A stretch of 45,034 nt of DNA, taken from contig NZ_PDZG01000040.1 in NCBI RefSeq assembly GCF_002735645.1, forward strand, positions 1 through 45,034, in the 5' to 3' direction. Positions 36,384 through 45,031 of the stretch are shown piece after piece. The translations under genes and the position numbers were made by a program. The DNA is from Iodobacter sp. BJB302. Its GTDB lineage: Bacteria; Pseudomonadota; Gammaproteobacteria; Burkholderiales; Chitinibacteraceae. Each line of letters starts with the position of its first letter. Positions within the stretch are counted from its first letter, which is position 1. The notes beneath the pieces were generated by a model that was not told the DNA's origin, did no database searches, and saw only the letters and a list, made by a program, of their open reading frames with translations.

Positions 36384-37471
36384 TGTAATAAGGACTCTAA
36401 AGAAAAATCATACTGCTTTACTTTGGGATTCAGCACTTTGCTGTAACGGGCAAAATTAATCTTTTGCACGCCTTCCTCGCTAAACCGATCCATAAATAAA
36501 TTAGCTTTCGATGCGCTCACTAAACCCAATAAAGGCAATTGCATTTGTGCGCCCTGCTGACCACTAAAATCCTGACCATGGGCATAATCATACAGCAGCA
36601 CCATACTCCACGCCCCCACCATAAAATGCCCCGCCGATAAAGCGGTTAAACGGCCATTCTTGATCATTGAAATGGCATCATTGGAGTAATTAATTGCAGA
36701 AACTAATACTTCTTTATTGCGGCTTTTTCTTTGCTCTAAACTGGCAATCACACCAAAAGCCATCAGATCATTAGCACACCAGACGGCCGCAACCTCAGGA
36801 TAGCGGTCACGCAGCACATTCATTTGCTCTGCAGCAAGCCCGCGCCCCCAATTGCCATAAACAATTTGCTTTAATTCAACATTGGGAAACTCTTTCAGCG
36901 CCCTTTGTAAGCCAAGCACACGATCCTGCGATGCAGGAGTCGATTTATCCCCTGCAATTGCCAGTAATTGATATTGCCCGTTTGCCGCTGGTTTTTTAGT
37001 CTGCACCAGCCGGGTTAATAATGCTTTACCTGTTAAATAACCAGCCTGCTGATTATCTGGGAATAAGCTTCCTATCCAATATTTAAAATGTGTACGGGGA
37101 GTACCAAATTGTTTAACCTGATCTGTCGTTAAATCATTCAGAGCCAGCAAAACAGGGATGCGTGCCCGCTCGGCAATGGCCAGTAAAGGCGGCGCCATTT
37201 GCCTTTCATTAACCACAATTAAATAATCCGGCTTCGGGCCCTGATCCAGCGTTTGCTGCAGCAAAGAAGGCATGCGCAAATGATCACGCTCAGCATAAAC
37301 AACCCTCAGCTCCATACCCAGGTTTTTAGCCGCAGCGGCCATCGCTTGGCTCACACTGACCCAGAATGTTTCACTTTCTTTGCCTGGATTAACAAATAAA
37401 ACCGAAATAGCCCATGAAGACGGGCTACTAAATAGCAAAATCAAAACACAAAGACATCGGCATAAATTCAT
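36380..37471 (-). CDS. Periplasmic sugar-binding-type (type 1) substrate-binding protein
   Basis: A 363-residue periplasmic binding protein of the LacI/ribose-binding fold. A signal peptide (MNLCRCLCVLILLFSSPSSW then A, before ISVLFVNPG) leads into a two-lobe domain: ISVLFVNPGKESETFWVSVS, PDYLIVVNERQMAPPLLAIA, LLAIAGDKSTPASQDRVLGL and VAAVWCANDLMAFGVIASLE, which are standard landmarks. No ABC permease or ATPase gene is nearby. Instead the stop overlaps the start of a membrane GGDEF protein, so it is likely to present a ligand to that sensor rather than feed a transporter. This role is inference, by analogy with NspS-MbaA and LuxP-LuxQ pairs. The ligand is unknown. Confidence 0.88.
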   Translation of the reverse strand: MNLCRCLCVLILLFSSPSSWAISVLFVNPGKESETFWVSVSQAMAAAAKNLGMELRVVYAERDHLRMPSLLQQTLDQGPKPDYLIVVNERQMAPPLLAIAERARIPVLLALNDLTTDQVKQFGTPRTHFKYWIGSLFPDNQQAGYLTGKALLTRLVQTKKPAANGQYQLLAIAGDKSTPASQDRVLGLQRALKEFPNVELKQIVYGNWGRGLAAEQMNVLRDRYPEVAAVWCANDLMAFGVIASLEQRKSRNKEVLVSAINYSNDAISMIKNGRLTALSAGHFMVGAWSMVLLYDYAHGQDFSGQQGAQMQLPLLGLVSASKANLFMDRFSEEGVQKINFARYSKVLNPKVKQYDFSLESLLQ

Positions 37472-37602
37472 ATATCACTCCCAAATAATAAAGGAATGAA
37501 AAGTCTTATTTAGCATTGATACAGCATCCTTAAGGGCAGCACTGATATAAGTTTATCCACGGCAATTGTAAAGTTTACACCCTGCCCCCGCTATGCGCTG
37601 AA

Positions 37603-38187
37603 TCACATAGATCTGCGGCGAAACCATCCGGTTAAAGATAAACGCTCCCGCTGGCTAATTAATACTTCATGCTCAAAACGATTGGATAAAAAAATCACCA
37701 GCTTGCCACCCTGAGGCAGGATATCCAAATGGCGGTGCTCGTCTAAATATAAACGCAATTCTCCGCCATCCTGTTCTGTCCATTCCGGATTAAGATATAC
37801 AACAACCGTTACAACCCGGCTGTCTTCACCCCGGTGCTGATCCAGATGGCGTGCATAAAAACTGCCAACGGGATAAGCAGCAAAATGGCATTCCAGCTCA
37901 TCTAATCCCAAATACAATGCGGCATTCAGGCTTTGCTTTAATTCATCCAGCTGGCTTAATGCCCTGGCAGCAATCGGATCATTCGCATCAATCCAGCAAA
38001 TATTATCGCCCCTGATTTGCTCCTGCACGATATGGCCTTCTTTTCTGCCTATCCCTGCCTGATAAAATAAATGCCGCCGCTCCTGCATTGCCGAAGCCAG
38101 AATTTGCACTTCAGTGCTGTCTAAAAAATGAGGAACAATCGTAAAGCCATGCTCTGCCAAATCATCAAGAATTAAATCAATGCCCAT
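37603..38187 (-). CDS. 2-oxoglutarate/Fe(II) oxygenase (prolyl-hydroxylase type)
   Basis: A 194-residue member of the P4H/PKHD branch of 2OG-Fe(II) dioxygenases. The iron ligands are visible: H114 and D116 in SFYARHLDQHRG, and H173 in NRFEHEV. R182 in ERLSLTGWFRR is the expected 2-oxoglutarate carboxylate anchor. Other conserved pieces are VVVYLNPEW and DGGELRLYLDE. The substrate is unknown; relatives hydroxylate proline in proteins such as ribosomal proteins or EF-Tu, and others act on small molecules. Its first 11 bases overlap the end of the Gcr-like gene, so the two are probably co-translated. The SBP-GGDEF pair lies 131 bases downstream. Confidence 0.9.
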   Translation of the reverse strand: MGIDLILDDLAEHGFTIVPHFLDSTEVQILASAMQERRHLFYQAGIGRKEGHIVQEQIRGDNICWIDANDPIAARALSQLDELKQSLNAALYLGLDELECHFAAYPVGSFYARHLDQHRGEDSRVVTVVVYLNPEWTEQDGGELRLYLDEHRHLDILPQGGKLVIFLSNRFEHEVLISQRERLSLTGWFRRRSM

Positions 38188-40177
38188 TTGTTTCGCCTGA
38201 TACTACGTCTTTTGTAGGGATAAAAAAATCTGCCGGCTGTTTCAAAAAGCGGCGCATAAGCTGGCCTAATAATGGCCGGGTCTGACCAAAAGACAACTTA
38301 CGTGAACGCAGTGCAACCCAAAGCGCTAAAGTAAAGCTCATCACCAGATTGGTCATCCCAATCAGCGCTACGCCAAGCAGCGAGATCACCACGACATGCC
38401 AATCCATCTGAAAATTTTGCGCAACTAAGGCAAAAGAAAAATTAGCCGATGAAAATGTAATATGCCGAATATCAATGGGTAAGCCCAGTAATGCACCAAT
38501 TGTACCTATCGATCCCAGCATAATCCCAAAATAAAAATTACCAGCCAAAGCGCCTAAATTATGCTCAATATAATTGGCTATTCTTTGTGTTCTGGCCGCT
38601 CCAAACCAACGACTTAACCAGGGCAGCGCAGCAATTCGCTCAGGTATATCGTTATAAATCGCTTTATTATCGTAATAACCAGAAATTAACCCCGACATAA
38701 ACAAACACACACCAGCTATAGCGGCATGAAAAATAGCCAGGCTGGCAATTGGGCTTAAATCCTGCAACAAATGATTAGCTTTGTCAGTATTTACAAAAGC
38801 CTCGCCCAATTGCCATTGCCAGGCCATACCAATCAGCAATGCCACAGGCATGGCCAGTAAAACATTACCCGCAATAGCTACAAATTGTGTTCTGAAAACT
38901 TTAACAATCAGCTCAACCAATTCACCTAGGCTGTCTTTTTGCTTTGCAGAAGAATGAATTGATGCGGCAATTTTAGCGGCCGTCATCGCGGGCTGCTTGG
39001 TTGCCACAGTAAAGTGCATGATATGAATAAACATAAAACCAAACGCATAGTTCAAACTAAATGCAATTGCTTCCAGCAATAAAGGCAGATGTGCTTTGGT
39101 AATCAGAATTTTCAGCATGGCCATAAAGCCAACAATAATCCCTGCCCCGGCCGCCGATTTAAACATTCCCACCCAGTCACGGCGCGTTTCAGCGATATAG
39201 TGCTCGCCGGTATGGCTGGCATGCTCTGTGACCTGCAAAGCCAGTAATTCGGTATTTTCTGCGAAAAGGTCCTTTAAACTATATTTTCGATTTTCTGCCG
39301 TTACAAAAGCATGCAGGGTATTAAGCAGCGTTTTTGATTTTTCTGGCGATGGATCAGGATTAGCCAGAGTCAGTAAAGTTTTCAAACGATCAATATGCTG
39401 GCGTAAGCGGATAAGCAAATACGTTAAGCTCACCGACACGCCTTGCTTAGCCGCATTTTTGCGTACTTTGGCAATCACTTCTTCGCATTGCGCCAGCAAT
39501 ACTCGGATTTGCAAATCATCCTCGCTAGGCTTGCCATCATGAATTAAATCTTGCCGGTAACGCTCAATCCAGGCCAGTGTTTCTACATTTTGCCGCACAA
39601 AAGGCGATTCAAAACGTTCGATATCCGGATGGTTTTTTACAATTTCCGGCTCAAGCCCTATTGCTGAAACACGGCAGGATAAAACCTGAATCGCTTCCAG
39701 CATTTGCACTAAAGTCAGATTAATACTGTCTCTGTCTGTTTCATCATGAAAATGCAGTGCATTGCCTAAATCCTGCCACACCTCGTGCGGCACATTGCCA
39801 AACCATACGTAATCATCATGGCGATTAAATGCAGCGCCAAATAAATCTTTTAATGAGGATAAATTAACCGTCGGCGGCAGCAGGCTATGGCCAATTCGCC
39901 GCACCAGTGCATCATAAAGGCTTTCATTTGAAAGAATGCCAGTATCGGTATAAAGATGAACCTGCTTTGTTGTTGAAAGCAAATGCAGCAAATGGCGGCG
40001 TAAAGCCGTGCGCAATTCAATATGCTGTTCCAGCAAATAACACAAGGCCTGAATATTATTAACAGCCTGAGTGGTGTTTTCAGCTTTAGCGGGGCGCAAT
40101 GCAGCTATCAGCTGACAAAGCAGCCCGAAAGCCTGATCCACCGTAGCGGCCTGCATCGATTTCAGTATTTTTTCCAT
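38177..40177 (-). CDS. Gcr-family ('site-specific recombinase') membrane protein
   Basis: A 666-residue protein matching, by character, the Neisseria Gcr-type family often annotated as site-specific recombinase. The N-terminal half (to about 325) is soluble and helical (SNESLYDALVRRIGHSLLPP, FNRHDDYVWFGNVPHEVW). The second half has about six membrane helices, including AAGAGIIVGFMAMLKILITK, VAIAGNVLLAMPVALLIGMA and NFYFGIMLGSIGTIGALLGL. No tyrosine- or serine-recombinase catalytic motif is seen, so the recombinase name is doubtful for this protein; an envelope role is more in line with its topology. Its stop overlaps the oxygenase start. A palindrome, TCTCTGGCAGAGA (40290-40302), lies in its upstream gap. 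Confidence 0.8.
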   Translation of the reverse strand: MEKILKSMQAATVDQAFGLLCQLIAALRPAKAENTTQAVNNIQALCYLLEQHIELRTALRRHLLHLLSTTKQVHLYTDTGILSNESLYDALVRRIGHSLLPPTVNLSSLKDLFGAAFNRHDDYVWFGNVPHEVWQDLGNALHFHDETDRDSINLTLVQMLEAIQVLSCRVSAIGLEPEIVKNHPDIERFESPFVRQNVETLAWIERYRQDLIHDGKPSEDDLQIRVLLAQCEEVIAKVRKNAAKQGVSVSLTYLLIRLRQHIDRLKTLLTLANPDPSPEKSKTLLNTLHAFVTAENRKYSLKDLFAENTELLALQVTEHASHTGEHYIAETRRDWVGMFKSAAGAGIIVGFMAMLKILITKAHLPLLLEAIAFSLNYAFGFMFIHIMHFTVATKQPAMTAAKIAASIHSSAKQKDSLGELVELIVKVFRTQFVAIAGNVLLAMPVALLIGMAWQWQLGEAFVNTDKANHLLQDLSPIASLAIFHAAIAGVCLFMSGLISGYYDNKAIYNDIPERIAALPWLSRWFGAARTQRIANYIEHNLGALAGNFYFGIMLGSIGTIGALLGLPIDIRHITFSSANFSFALVAQNFQMDWHVVVISLLGVALIGMTNLVMSFTLALWVALRSRKLSFGQTRPLLGQLMRRFLKQPADFFIPTKDVVSGETNGH

Positions 40178-40536
40178 TCAGTACTCTTTGTTCAATTCAT
40201 TACAGAGTGCTTAAAGCACCGCATCCCTCTCAGGCTGTTGCACTGCAGATCCTCTAAGCATTTTTAATTTGATGTTTCCGGTTGACCTGTCTCTGGCAGA
40301 GATAGTGCCCCTAATCATCTGTTTAATGTGAATTGGACGGGAATCAAGCCCTGTTGGCAAGCCGCCTTTTTCCCCTTTTCATCTTTATAGCGACCCAGTA
40401 CTCACTTAGCTTAACTACAGCCAGGCAATACAGTGAATAGATTTGTCAGCAAAAACAGACCTTGCCTAAGCATTAAATCATTTTAAGCTTGCACTTATGT
40501 ACAATCTGTCAGAAATGACTGATAAGGAAGCAAGCG
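40178..40536. other. Divergent gap between the Gcr-like and DUF2298 genes
   Basis: No gene is seen. A 13-base palindrome, TCTCTGGCAGAGA (40290-40302), follows TTGACC (40282-40287) and could be an operator. TACAAT at 40500-40505 may be the -10 element of the rightward gene. No repeat family member is present. Confidence 0.35.
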
Positions 40537-42495
40537 ATGCATTTGATTTACCTGATGCTGACAGCCGCTATTTTACTGGTGAACTTAGCCGCTCTTGGCC
40601 GCCTCTTTAGTAATTACTTTGCAGATGCACAGCTTGCAAGAGCAGCCGGAACGCTTACTCTGCTGACGGGCTTCTTTTTTATTGAGCATTTCATTGGTCT
40701 TGGGCGCTTAAGCTGGATCTGGCCAATCAGCACTTTACTCAGTGTTCCGCTCTTGTTTAAGCACTGGAAAACGGGTGGCTGGCGGGATGAGCTGCCGTTC
40801 TGGCTGCCCTTTGCCTATGTGTTTGCCTGGCGCTTTGTCTTCCCCGATATTGATGGCCAATCAGAGCACCTTACTGATCTGGCTTTTGTATCCAACTATA
40901 TCAGTGGCACGCAGCTACCCCCGGTGGATGTCTGGTTACCCGCTTACCGCTTCGATATTTACTACGGCTTTTTACACTACGCCACCGCCTTAATGGGGCG
41001 TGTATTAGCCTTGGATGCAGGGCGGGCCATGAACTTTGGGTTTTGCCTGACGATCGCACTGACCATCAGCCTAGCCTGGAGCATCACCAGCCACTTTATT
41101 GCAGCGCGCTGGAAAAAAGGCTTGCTCATCGCTGCGCTCTTAGTCGGTGGCACAGGGGTCGCCCCACTTCTCCCTGTGCTTTTTGAGCCCGCAAGCAATG
41201 ATCAGGCCGTCATTACCCACCTTTGGGCGAATACCCGGTTTGCGGGGCTCTATGATCAGCAGATCAATACCGCAGCAGGCCAGGCACTCTTTCCCAAAAC
41301 CGAAGGGGTCGCAGCGAGAGAATTACCACTGGAAACGCTGTCTTATTACATCTACCTCGGTGATTTACACCCTCCCCTCGCAGGCTTTGCCCTGCTCTTT
41401 TTTGCGCTCGCTCTGATCATCCGTTTAGAAAATGAGGCTAAAGCAAAGCCACTCGCCTTTGCTTTAGGTGCAAGTGTGCCACTATTGCTTGCAGTAAATG
41501 CTTGGAATCTGCCCTTGCAGGGCTTGCTGGTATTGGGATGGTGCGTCTATCGCCGGGCAGGCCAGCAATTTTATTACCTAAAATATTTAATCGCCGGGGC
41601 CGTTTGCGCTCTGGGTTTACTCTACCCCTTTATCAATAGCTACGCGCCCAATGCCTTATCTGCTGGCTTTGCCTTAGTTGCAGCAGAGGATCACACCCCA
41701 TTACGCCAGGGCCTGGCCATCTGGTGGCCGGTCTTGCTGCTGGCTGTTTTAGCACTTAGTCAGGGAAGAAAAAACCGGCTGGCCTTCTGGAGCGGGGCAG
41801 GCGTTTTATTATTGCTGGCACTGATGGAGTTCGTGTTTATCGATGATCCGCTCTCAGGCGCCTATAACCGGTTTAACTCAACCTTAAAATGGTGGTCCTG
41901 GCTTTACCCTGCCGCACTCATACTGCTGGGATCAATTGCCCTCAGCAGCCCTAAGCGCTGGCAACAATATCTGGCTGCAATCCCCCTTATCGCCGTCTGC
42001 GCCTATACTCTGCCTCAGGCTCAATACTGGCGCTATCACCCAAAAACCAGTGCAGGCCAATTTGCAGGGGATGGCTGGTTAAAAAATGACTTCGCCCACA
42101 GAGCAATTTTGAATCACCTGCGTACGGCAGAAAAAGGCGTGGTACTGGAAGGGCTAGATGCAGGCTCTTACACACCAGCCAGTGCTTTTGCCCTGCACAG
42201 CGGCCATCCTGCGGCACTGGGCTGGCCAGATCATGAAAGCCTGTGGCGTAATCAGGCCCCCTTTATTCAGGCAGAAGCTGGCAAGATCCGTGCCTTTTAT
42301 CATGCATCTCTTCCCAATGCAGAAGCATGGCTCAACAGCCAGAACATTCGCTATATCGTGTGGAGCCGCTTTGATCAAACCCGCGGGCCGGCAGCATTCT
42401 CCCAGCTGAGGGCTCAGCTGGAGCCCCACTATACATGGCGTGCTTTAGTGATAGAAAACGGCGTTGAATATGGTGTTTGGGAGCGGCGCTCCTAA
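40537..42495 (+). CDS. DUF2298 (YYY-type) multi-pass membrane protein, probable GT-C glycosyltransferase fold
   Basis: A 652-residue protein with about a dozen membrane helices and a soluble C-terminal part (about 520-652). The pattern matches DUF2298/TIGR03662, best known from Chloroflexi and archaea: RFDIYYGFLHYATALMGRVL, YIYLGDLHPPLAGFALLFFA, the MEFVFIDDPL-SGAYNRFNSTLKWWSWLYP block, and LHSGHPAALGWPDHESLWRN near the C-terminus, then IRYIVWSRFD. The family is considered related to GT-C glycosyltransferases that use polyprenyl-linked sugars; the acceptor is unknown. The first loop acids expected for GT-C catalysis may be those near DIDGQSEHLTD. It stands alone, with no glycan-pathway genes beside it. 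A/T content and codon use do not look foreign by eye. Confidence 0.75.
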   Translation: MHLIYLMLTAAILLVNLAALGRLFSNYFADAQLARAAGTLTLLTGFFFIEHFIGLGRLSWIWPISTLLSVPLLFKHWKTGGWRDELPFWLPFAYVFAWRFVFPDIDGQSEHLTDLAFVSNYISGTQLPPVDVWLPAYRFDIYYGFLHYATALMGRVLALDAGRAMNFGFCLTIALTISLAWSITSHFIAARWKKGLLIAALLVGGTGVAPLLPVLFEPASNDQAVITHLWANTRFAGLYDQQINTAAGQALFPKTEGVAARELPLETLSYYIYLGDLHPPLAGFALLFFALALIIRLENEAKAKPLAFALGASVPLLLAVNAWNLPLQGLLVLGWCVYRRAGQQFYYLKYLIAGAVCALGLLYPFINSYAPNALSAGFALVAAEDHTPLRQGLAIWWPVLLLAVLALSQGRKNRLAFWSGAGVLLLLALMEFVFIDDPLSGAYNRFNSTLKWWSWLYPAALILLGSIALSSPKRWQQYLAAIPLIAVCAYTLPQAQYWRYHPKTSAGQFAGDGWLKNDFAHRAILNHLRTAEKGVVLEGLDAGSYTPASAFALHSGHPAALGWPDHESLWRNQAPFIQAEAGKIRAFYHASLPNAEAWLNSQNIRYIVWSRFDQTRGPAAFSQLRAQLEPHYTWRALVIENGVEYGVWERRS

Positions 42496-42569
42496 GCCCA
42501 AAAAGCCGCAATCTTCCTCTCAGCAGCTGGGAATTCGGGGCCGCCGGGTTCCCGCCTGCATAGAAATCA

Positions 42570-42776
42570 TCACCCTTCCCTAAGCCAAGGCGCTACCTTG
42601 CCGCCTTGCCGCCATTGCTCTTCCAAACGCGCCCATATTTTATTTTTATCTTCATCACTCATCATGACCCAGGTCGATACCTCGACGACGCTACGGCCAC
42701 ATCCACGGCAAATTTCATCCCCAAGCGCGGTTGAACAAACGGCAATACATGGTGAATCAGGGCGATTTTTTTCCAA
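42570..42776 (-). CDS. DUF1289 small cysteine-rich protein
   Basis: A 68-residue protein of the DUF1289 family, which probably binds an iron-sulfur cluster or zinc through four Cys residues. The motif SPCIAVCSTALGDEICRGCG has all four. I prefer a TTG start at 42776 because AAGGAG (42785-42790) lies 8 bases upstream and the family begins close to the first Cys; an ATG at 42821 would add 15 residues that include the ribosome site itself. The rest (TWVMMSDEDKNKIWARLEEQ) is helical and typical, with the W-x-x-M-S-x-E pattern. The function is unknown. Confidence 0.85.
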   Translation of the reverse strand: MEKNRPDSPCIAVCSTALGDEICRGCGRSVVEVSTWVMMSDEDKNKIWARLEEQWRQGGKVAPWLREG

Positions 42777-42890
42777 TATTCGTTCTCCTTGTGGTGGAAA
42801 GTAATCACTAATTACAGTCAAACATCACTATCACTGATCTGTCACAAACAACCGGCATGATTTGATCATCCCCCACCAGAGCCTACCTGT

Positions 42891-43709
42891 ATGTCGGAGA
42901 GCACTCTCAAGTTTCGCAGCATTTGGATCTCTGACCTCCATCTTGGTACATCAGGCTGCCAGACTGCTTATTTACTCGATTTTCTCAAGCATTGTGATGC
43001 CGATCATCTTTATTTGGTTGGCGACATTATCGATGGCTGGGCCTTAAAACGCTCATGGTTCTGGCAACAAAGCCACAATGATGTTATCCAGAAAATCCTT
43101 AGAAAAGCCCGTAAAGGCACCAGGGTAACGTATATCCCCGGCAACCATGACGAAGGTGCAAGGCAGTTTTTAGGGCTGATGTTCGGGGAAATCATCATCG
43201 AAGATGAAGTCATCCATACCATGGCCAATGGTAAACGCTTTCTGGTGTTGCATGGCGATCGCTTTGATGGCGTTGTGCAATGCGCAAAATGGTTGGCAAT
43301 TGTCGGTGACCGCCTCTATACCATTACATTGAAACTAAACCATTGGTTTAACCGGGCCCGTGCAAGGTTTGGTCTGGGTTATTGGTCTCTGTCGCAGTTT
43401 CTGAAACATAAAGTGAAATCGGCAGTGAGTTTTGTATCCAATTTTGAAACCGCAGTCGCAGCCGAAGCCAAAGCACTCGGCCTGGATGGCGTCATTTGCG
43501 GGCATATCCATAAAGCAGAAATGCGTGAAATTGATGGCGTGCTCTACTGTAATGATGGCGACTGGGTAGAAAGCCTGACCGCCCTCGTTGAATTACCAAC
43601 AGGTGAATTACGCATCCTTACCTGGCAAAAATTCTTTCATGAGCAGCAAACAGAGCTTATCAACCTGTACGCACCTAATTCACCCCTTTTCGAAGGACTG
43701 ACAGCATGA
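42891..43709 (+). CDS. LpxH-like metallophosphatase
   Basis: A 272-residue calcineurin-type phosphoesterase close to UDP-2,3-diacylglucosamine hydrolases. The metal-binding motifs are complete: ISDLHLG, LVGDIIDGW, IPGNHDEGARQ, LHGDRFDG and CGHIHKAEM. The long helical insert (YTITLKLNHWFNRARARFGL) is typical of the LpxH2-like subgroup rather than classical LpxH. The stop overlaps the start of a glycosyltransferase gene by 4 bases, a known pairing in which the phosphatase and transferase may work on a common glycolipid precursor. The exact substrate is uncertain, and no strong ribosome site is seen before the ATG. Confidence 0.87.
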   Translation: MSESTLKFRSIWISDLHLGTSGCQTAYLLDFLKHCDADHLYLVGDIIDGWALKRSWFWQQSHNDVIQKILRKARKGTRVTYIPGNHDEGARQFLGLMFGEIIIEDEVIHTMANGKRFLVLHGDRFDGVVQCAKWLAIVGDRLYTITLKLNHWFNRARARFGLGYWSLSQFLKHKVKSAVSFVSNFETAVAAEAKALGLDGVICGHIHKAEMREIDGVLYCNDGDWVESLTALVELPTGELRILTWQKFFHEQQTELINLYAPNSPLFEGLTA

Positions 43710-44752
43710 ATATTTTGATTGTGACGGATGCATGGGAACCTCAGGTAAACGGCGTGGTTCGCACCCTCAAGCAAACCCGGCAAGAGTTGGAGCATCTTGG
43801 TCACATCGTTGACGTGCTCTCCCCCCTCGAATTCAAAACCATTCCCTGCCCTACCTACCCGGAAATTCAGTTATCCATGTTTCCCGGCAGAAAAATTGCG
43901 CAGCGCATTAAAACCTTCAAGCCAGACGCTATCCATATCGCCACCGAAGGGCCATTAGGGCTGTCTGCACGCCGCTATTGCATCCGCAACAAACTCCCCT
44001 TTACCACGGCCTATCACTCACGTTTCCCAGAGTATGTGCAGCTGCGTATTGGTATTCCTCTTTCATGGACTTACGCCTGGCTGGCCCGCTTTCATAATGC
44101 AGCAGAAGCCGTCATGGCCCCAACCCAGGTTGTAGTCAAAGACTTAGAGGCGCGCGGTTTTAAAAAGGTAGTGATGTGGTCTCGCGGCGTAGATCTCAAA
44201 ATATTCAGCCCGGGCGACAGAGATCGCCTGCAAACCCGCCACCCGATTTTTGTCTATGTAGGCCGTGTAGCCGTAGAAAAAAACATAGAAGCATTTTTAG
44301 AGCTCGATTTACCCGGCTCTAAGTGGGTATGCGGAGATGGTCCTGCGGCCGCACAGTTACGAGCAAAATATCCTGATATCAACTGGCTGGGCGTGCTTAG
44401 CCAGGAAGAGCTTGCCAAAGTTTATAACGCGGCTGATTCTTTTGTTTTCCCATCAAAAACAGATACTTTCGGTTTAGTTTTGCTCGAAGCAATGGCCTGC
44501 GGCTGCCCCGTAGCCGCTTACCCAGTTACCGGCCCGATTGATGTGATTGGCGCAGATGGCCCTGGAGCACTTAATGCTGATTTGCAAAAAGCCTGCTTAG
44601 ACTCTTTAAAATTAAGCCGCGAAGAAGTACGCAAACACGCAGAAAAATTCTCATGGGCCGCAGCCAGCCAGCAGTTTCTGGCGCACCTGCACCCATTCAC
44701 ACCCACAGCCCAAAACGAGCTAGCACTCAGCCTTGCAAACACGGGTGAATAA
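43706..44752 (+). CDS. GT4-type glycosyltransferase
   Basis: A 348-residue retaining GT-B glycosyltransferase (family 4 type). The N-terminal domain shows MNILIVTDAWEPQVNGVVRT, with the glycine-rich acceptor loop, then DAIHIATEGPLGLSARRYCI and TTAYHSRFPEYVQLRIG. The C-terminal nucleotide-sugar domain has FVYVGRVAVEKNIEAFLELD and the E-x7-E motif FPSKTDTFGLVLLEAMACGC. This subtype resembles enzymes that glycosylate diacylglycerol or phosphatidylinositol (MgtA/PimB-like), so a glycolipid product is plausible but not shown. It is translationally coupled to the metallophosphatase. It converges on the 5S rRNA gene. Confidence 0.9.
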   Translation: MNILIVTDAWEPQVNGVVRTLKQTRQELEHLGHIVDVLSPLEFKTIPCPTYPEIQLSMFPGRKIAQRIKTFKPDAIHIATEGPLGLSARRYCIRNKLPFTTAYHSRFPEYVQLRIGIPLSWTYAWLARFHNAAEAVMAPTQVVVKDLEARGFKKVVMWSRGVDLKIFSPGDRDRLQTRHPIFVYVGRVAVEKNIEAFLELDLPGSKWVCGDGPAAAQLRAKYPDINWLGVLSQEELAKVYNAADSFVFPSKTDTFGLVLLEAMACGCPVAAYPVTGPIDVIGADGPGALNADLQKACLDSLKLSREEVRKHAEKFSWAAASQQFLAHLHPFTPTAQNELALSLANTGE

Positions 44753-44786
44753 AACATAAAAGGCATGACGGTTGTAGGTTGTGCAG

Positions 44787-44816
44787 GTTGGGTTAGCAGC
44801 TTTATCGCGTCCCAAC
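44787..44816. repeat. GTTGGG...CCCAAC inverted pair
   Basis: GTTGGG (44787-44792) and CCCAAC (44811-44816) flank an 18-base centre starting TTAGC. Similar GGTTGGGTTAGC...CCCAAC pieces are common as dispersed repeats in betaproteobacterial genomes, from general knowledge; only one copy is seen here. Confidence 0.4.
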
Positions 44817-44875
44817 ACGCAAACCACGGGTAGTTGCTCGCTACGCGGTAGTCACATTTCTTCGGCGCATAGCAA

Positions 44876-44905
44876 AAACCCCGATATCTTTCGATATCGG
44901 GGTTT
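44876..44905 (-). terminator. Terminator of the rRNA operon
   Basis: A perfect 13-base inverted repeat, AAACCCCGATATC (44876-44888) and GATATCGGGGTTT (44893-44905), with loop of 4 bases. On the minus strand it ends in T's just after the 5S gene. Confidence 0.93.
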
Positions 44906-44916
44906 CACTATGGGGT

Positions 44917-45031
44917 GTCTGGCAATGACCTACTTTCACACAGGTAATCTGCACTATCATCGGCGCTAAGGTGTTTCACTGTCCTGTTCGGGATGGGAAG
45001 GAGTGGGACCACCTCGCTATGGTCGCCAGAC
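44917..45031 (-). rRNA. rrf: 5S ribosomal RNA
   Basis: On the minus strand the 115-base gene starts GTCTGGCGACCATAGCGAGG and ends GCCAGAC, which pairs with its 5' end. Internal landmarks such as CCCGAACAGGACAGTGAAAC are the conserved proteobacterial 5S core. It is read leftwards out of an rRNA operon lying beyond the right edge. The mature ends may differ by one or two bases. Confidence 0.96.

Noticed and set aside
44781-44969. A 62-codon rightward frame at the right edge
   Set aside because: It runs through the rRNA terminator and into the 5S gene on the opposite strand.
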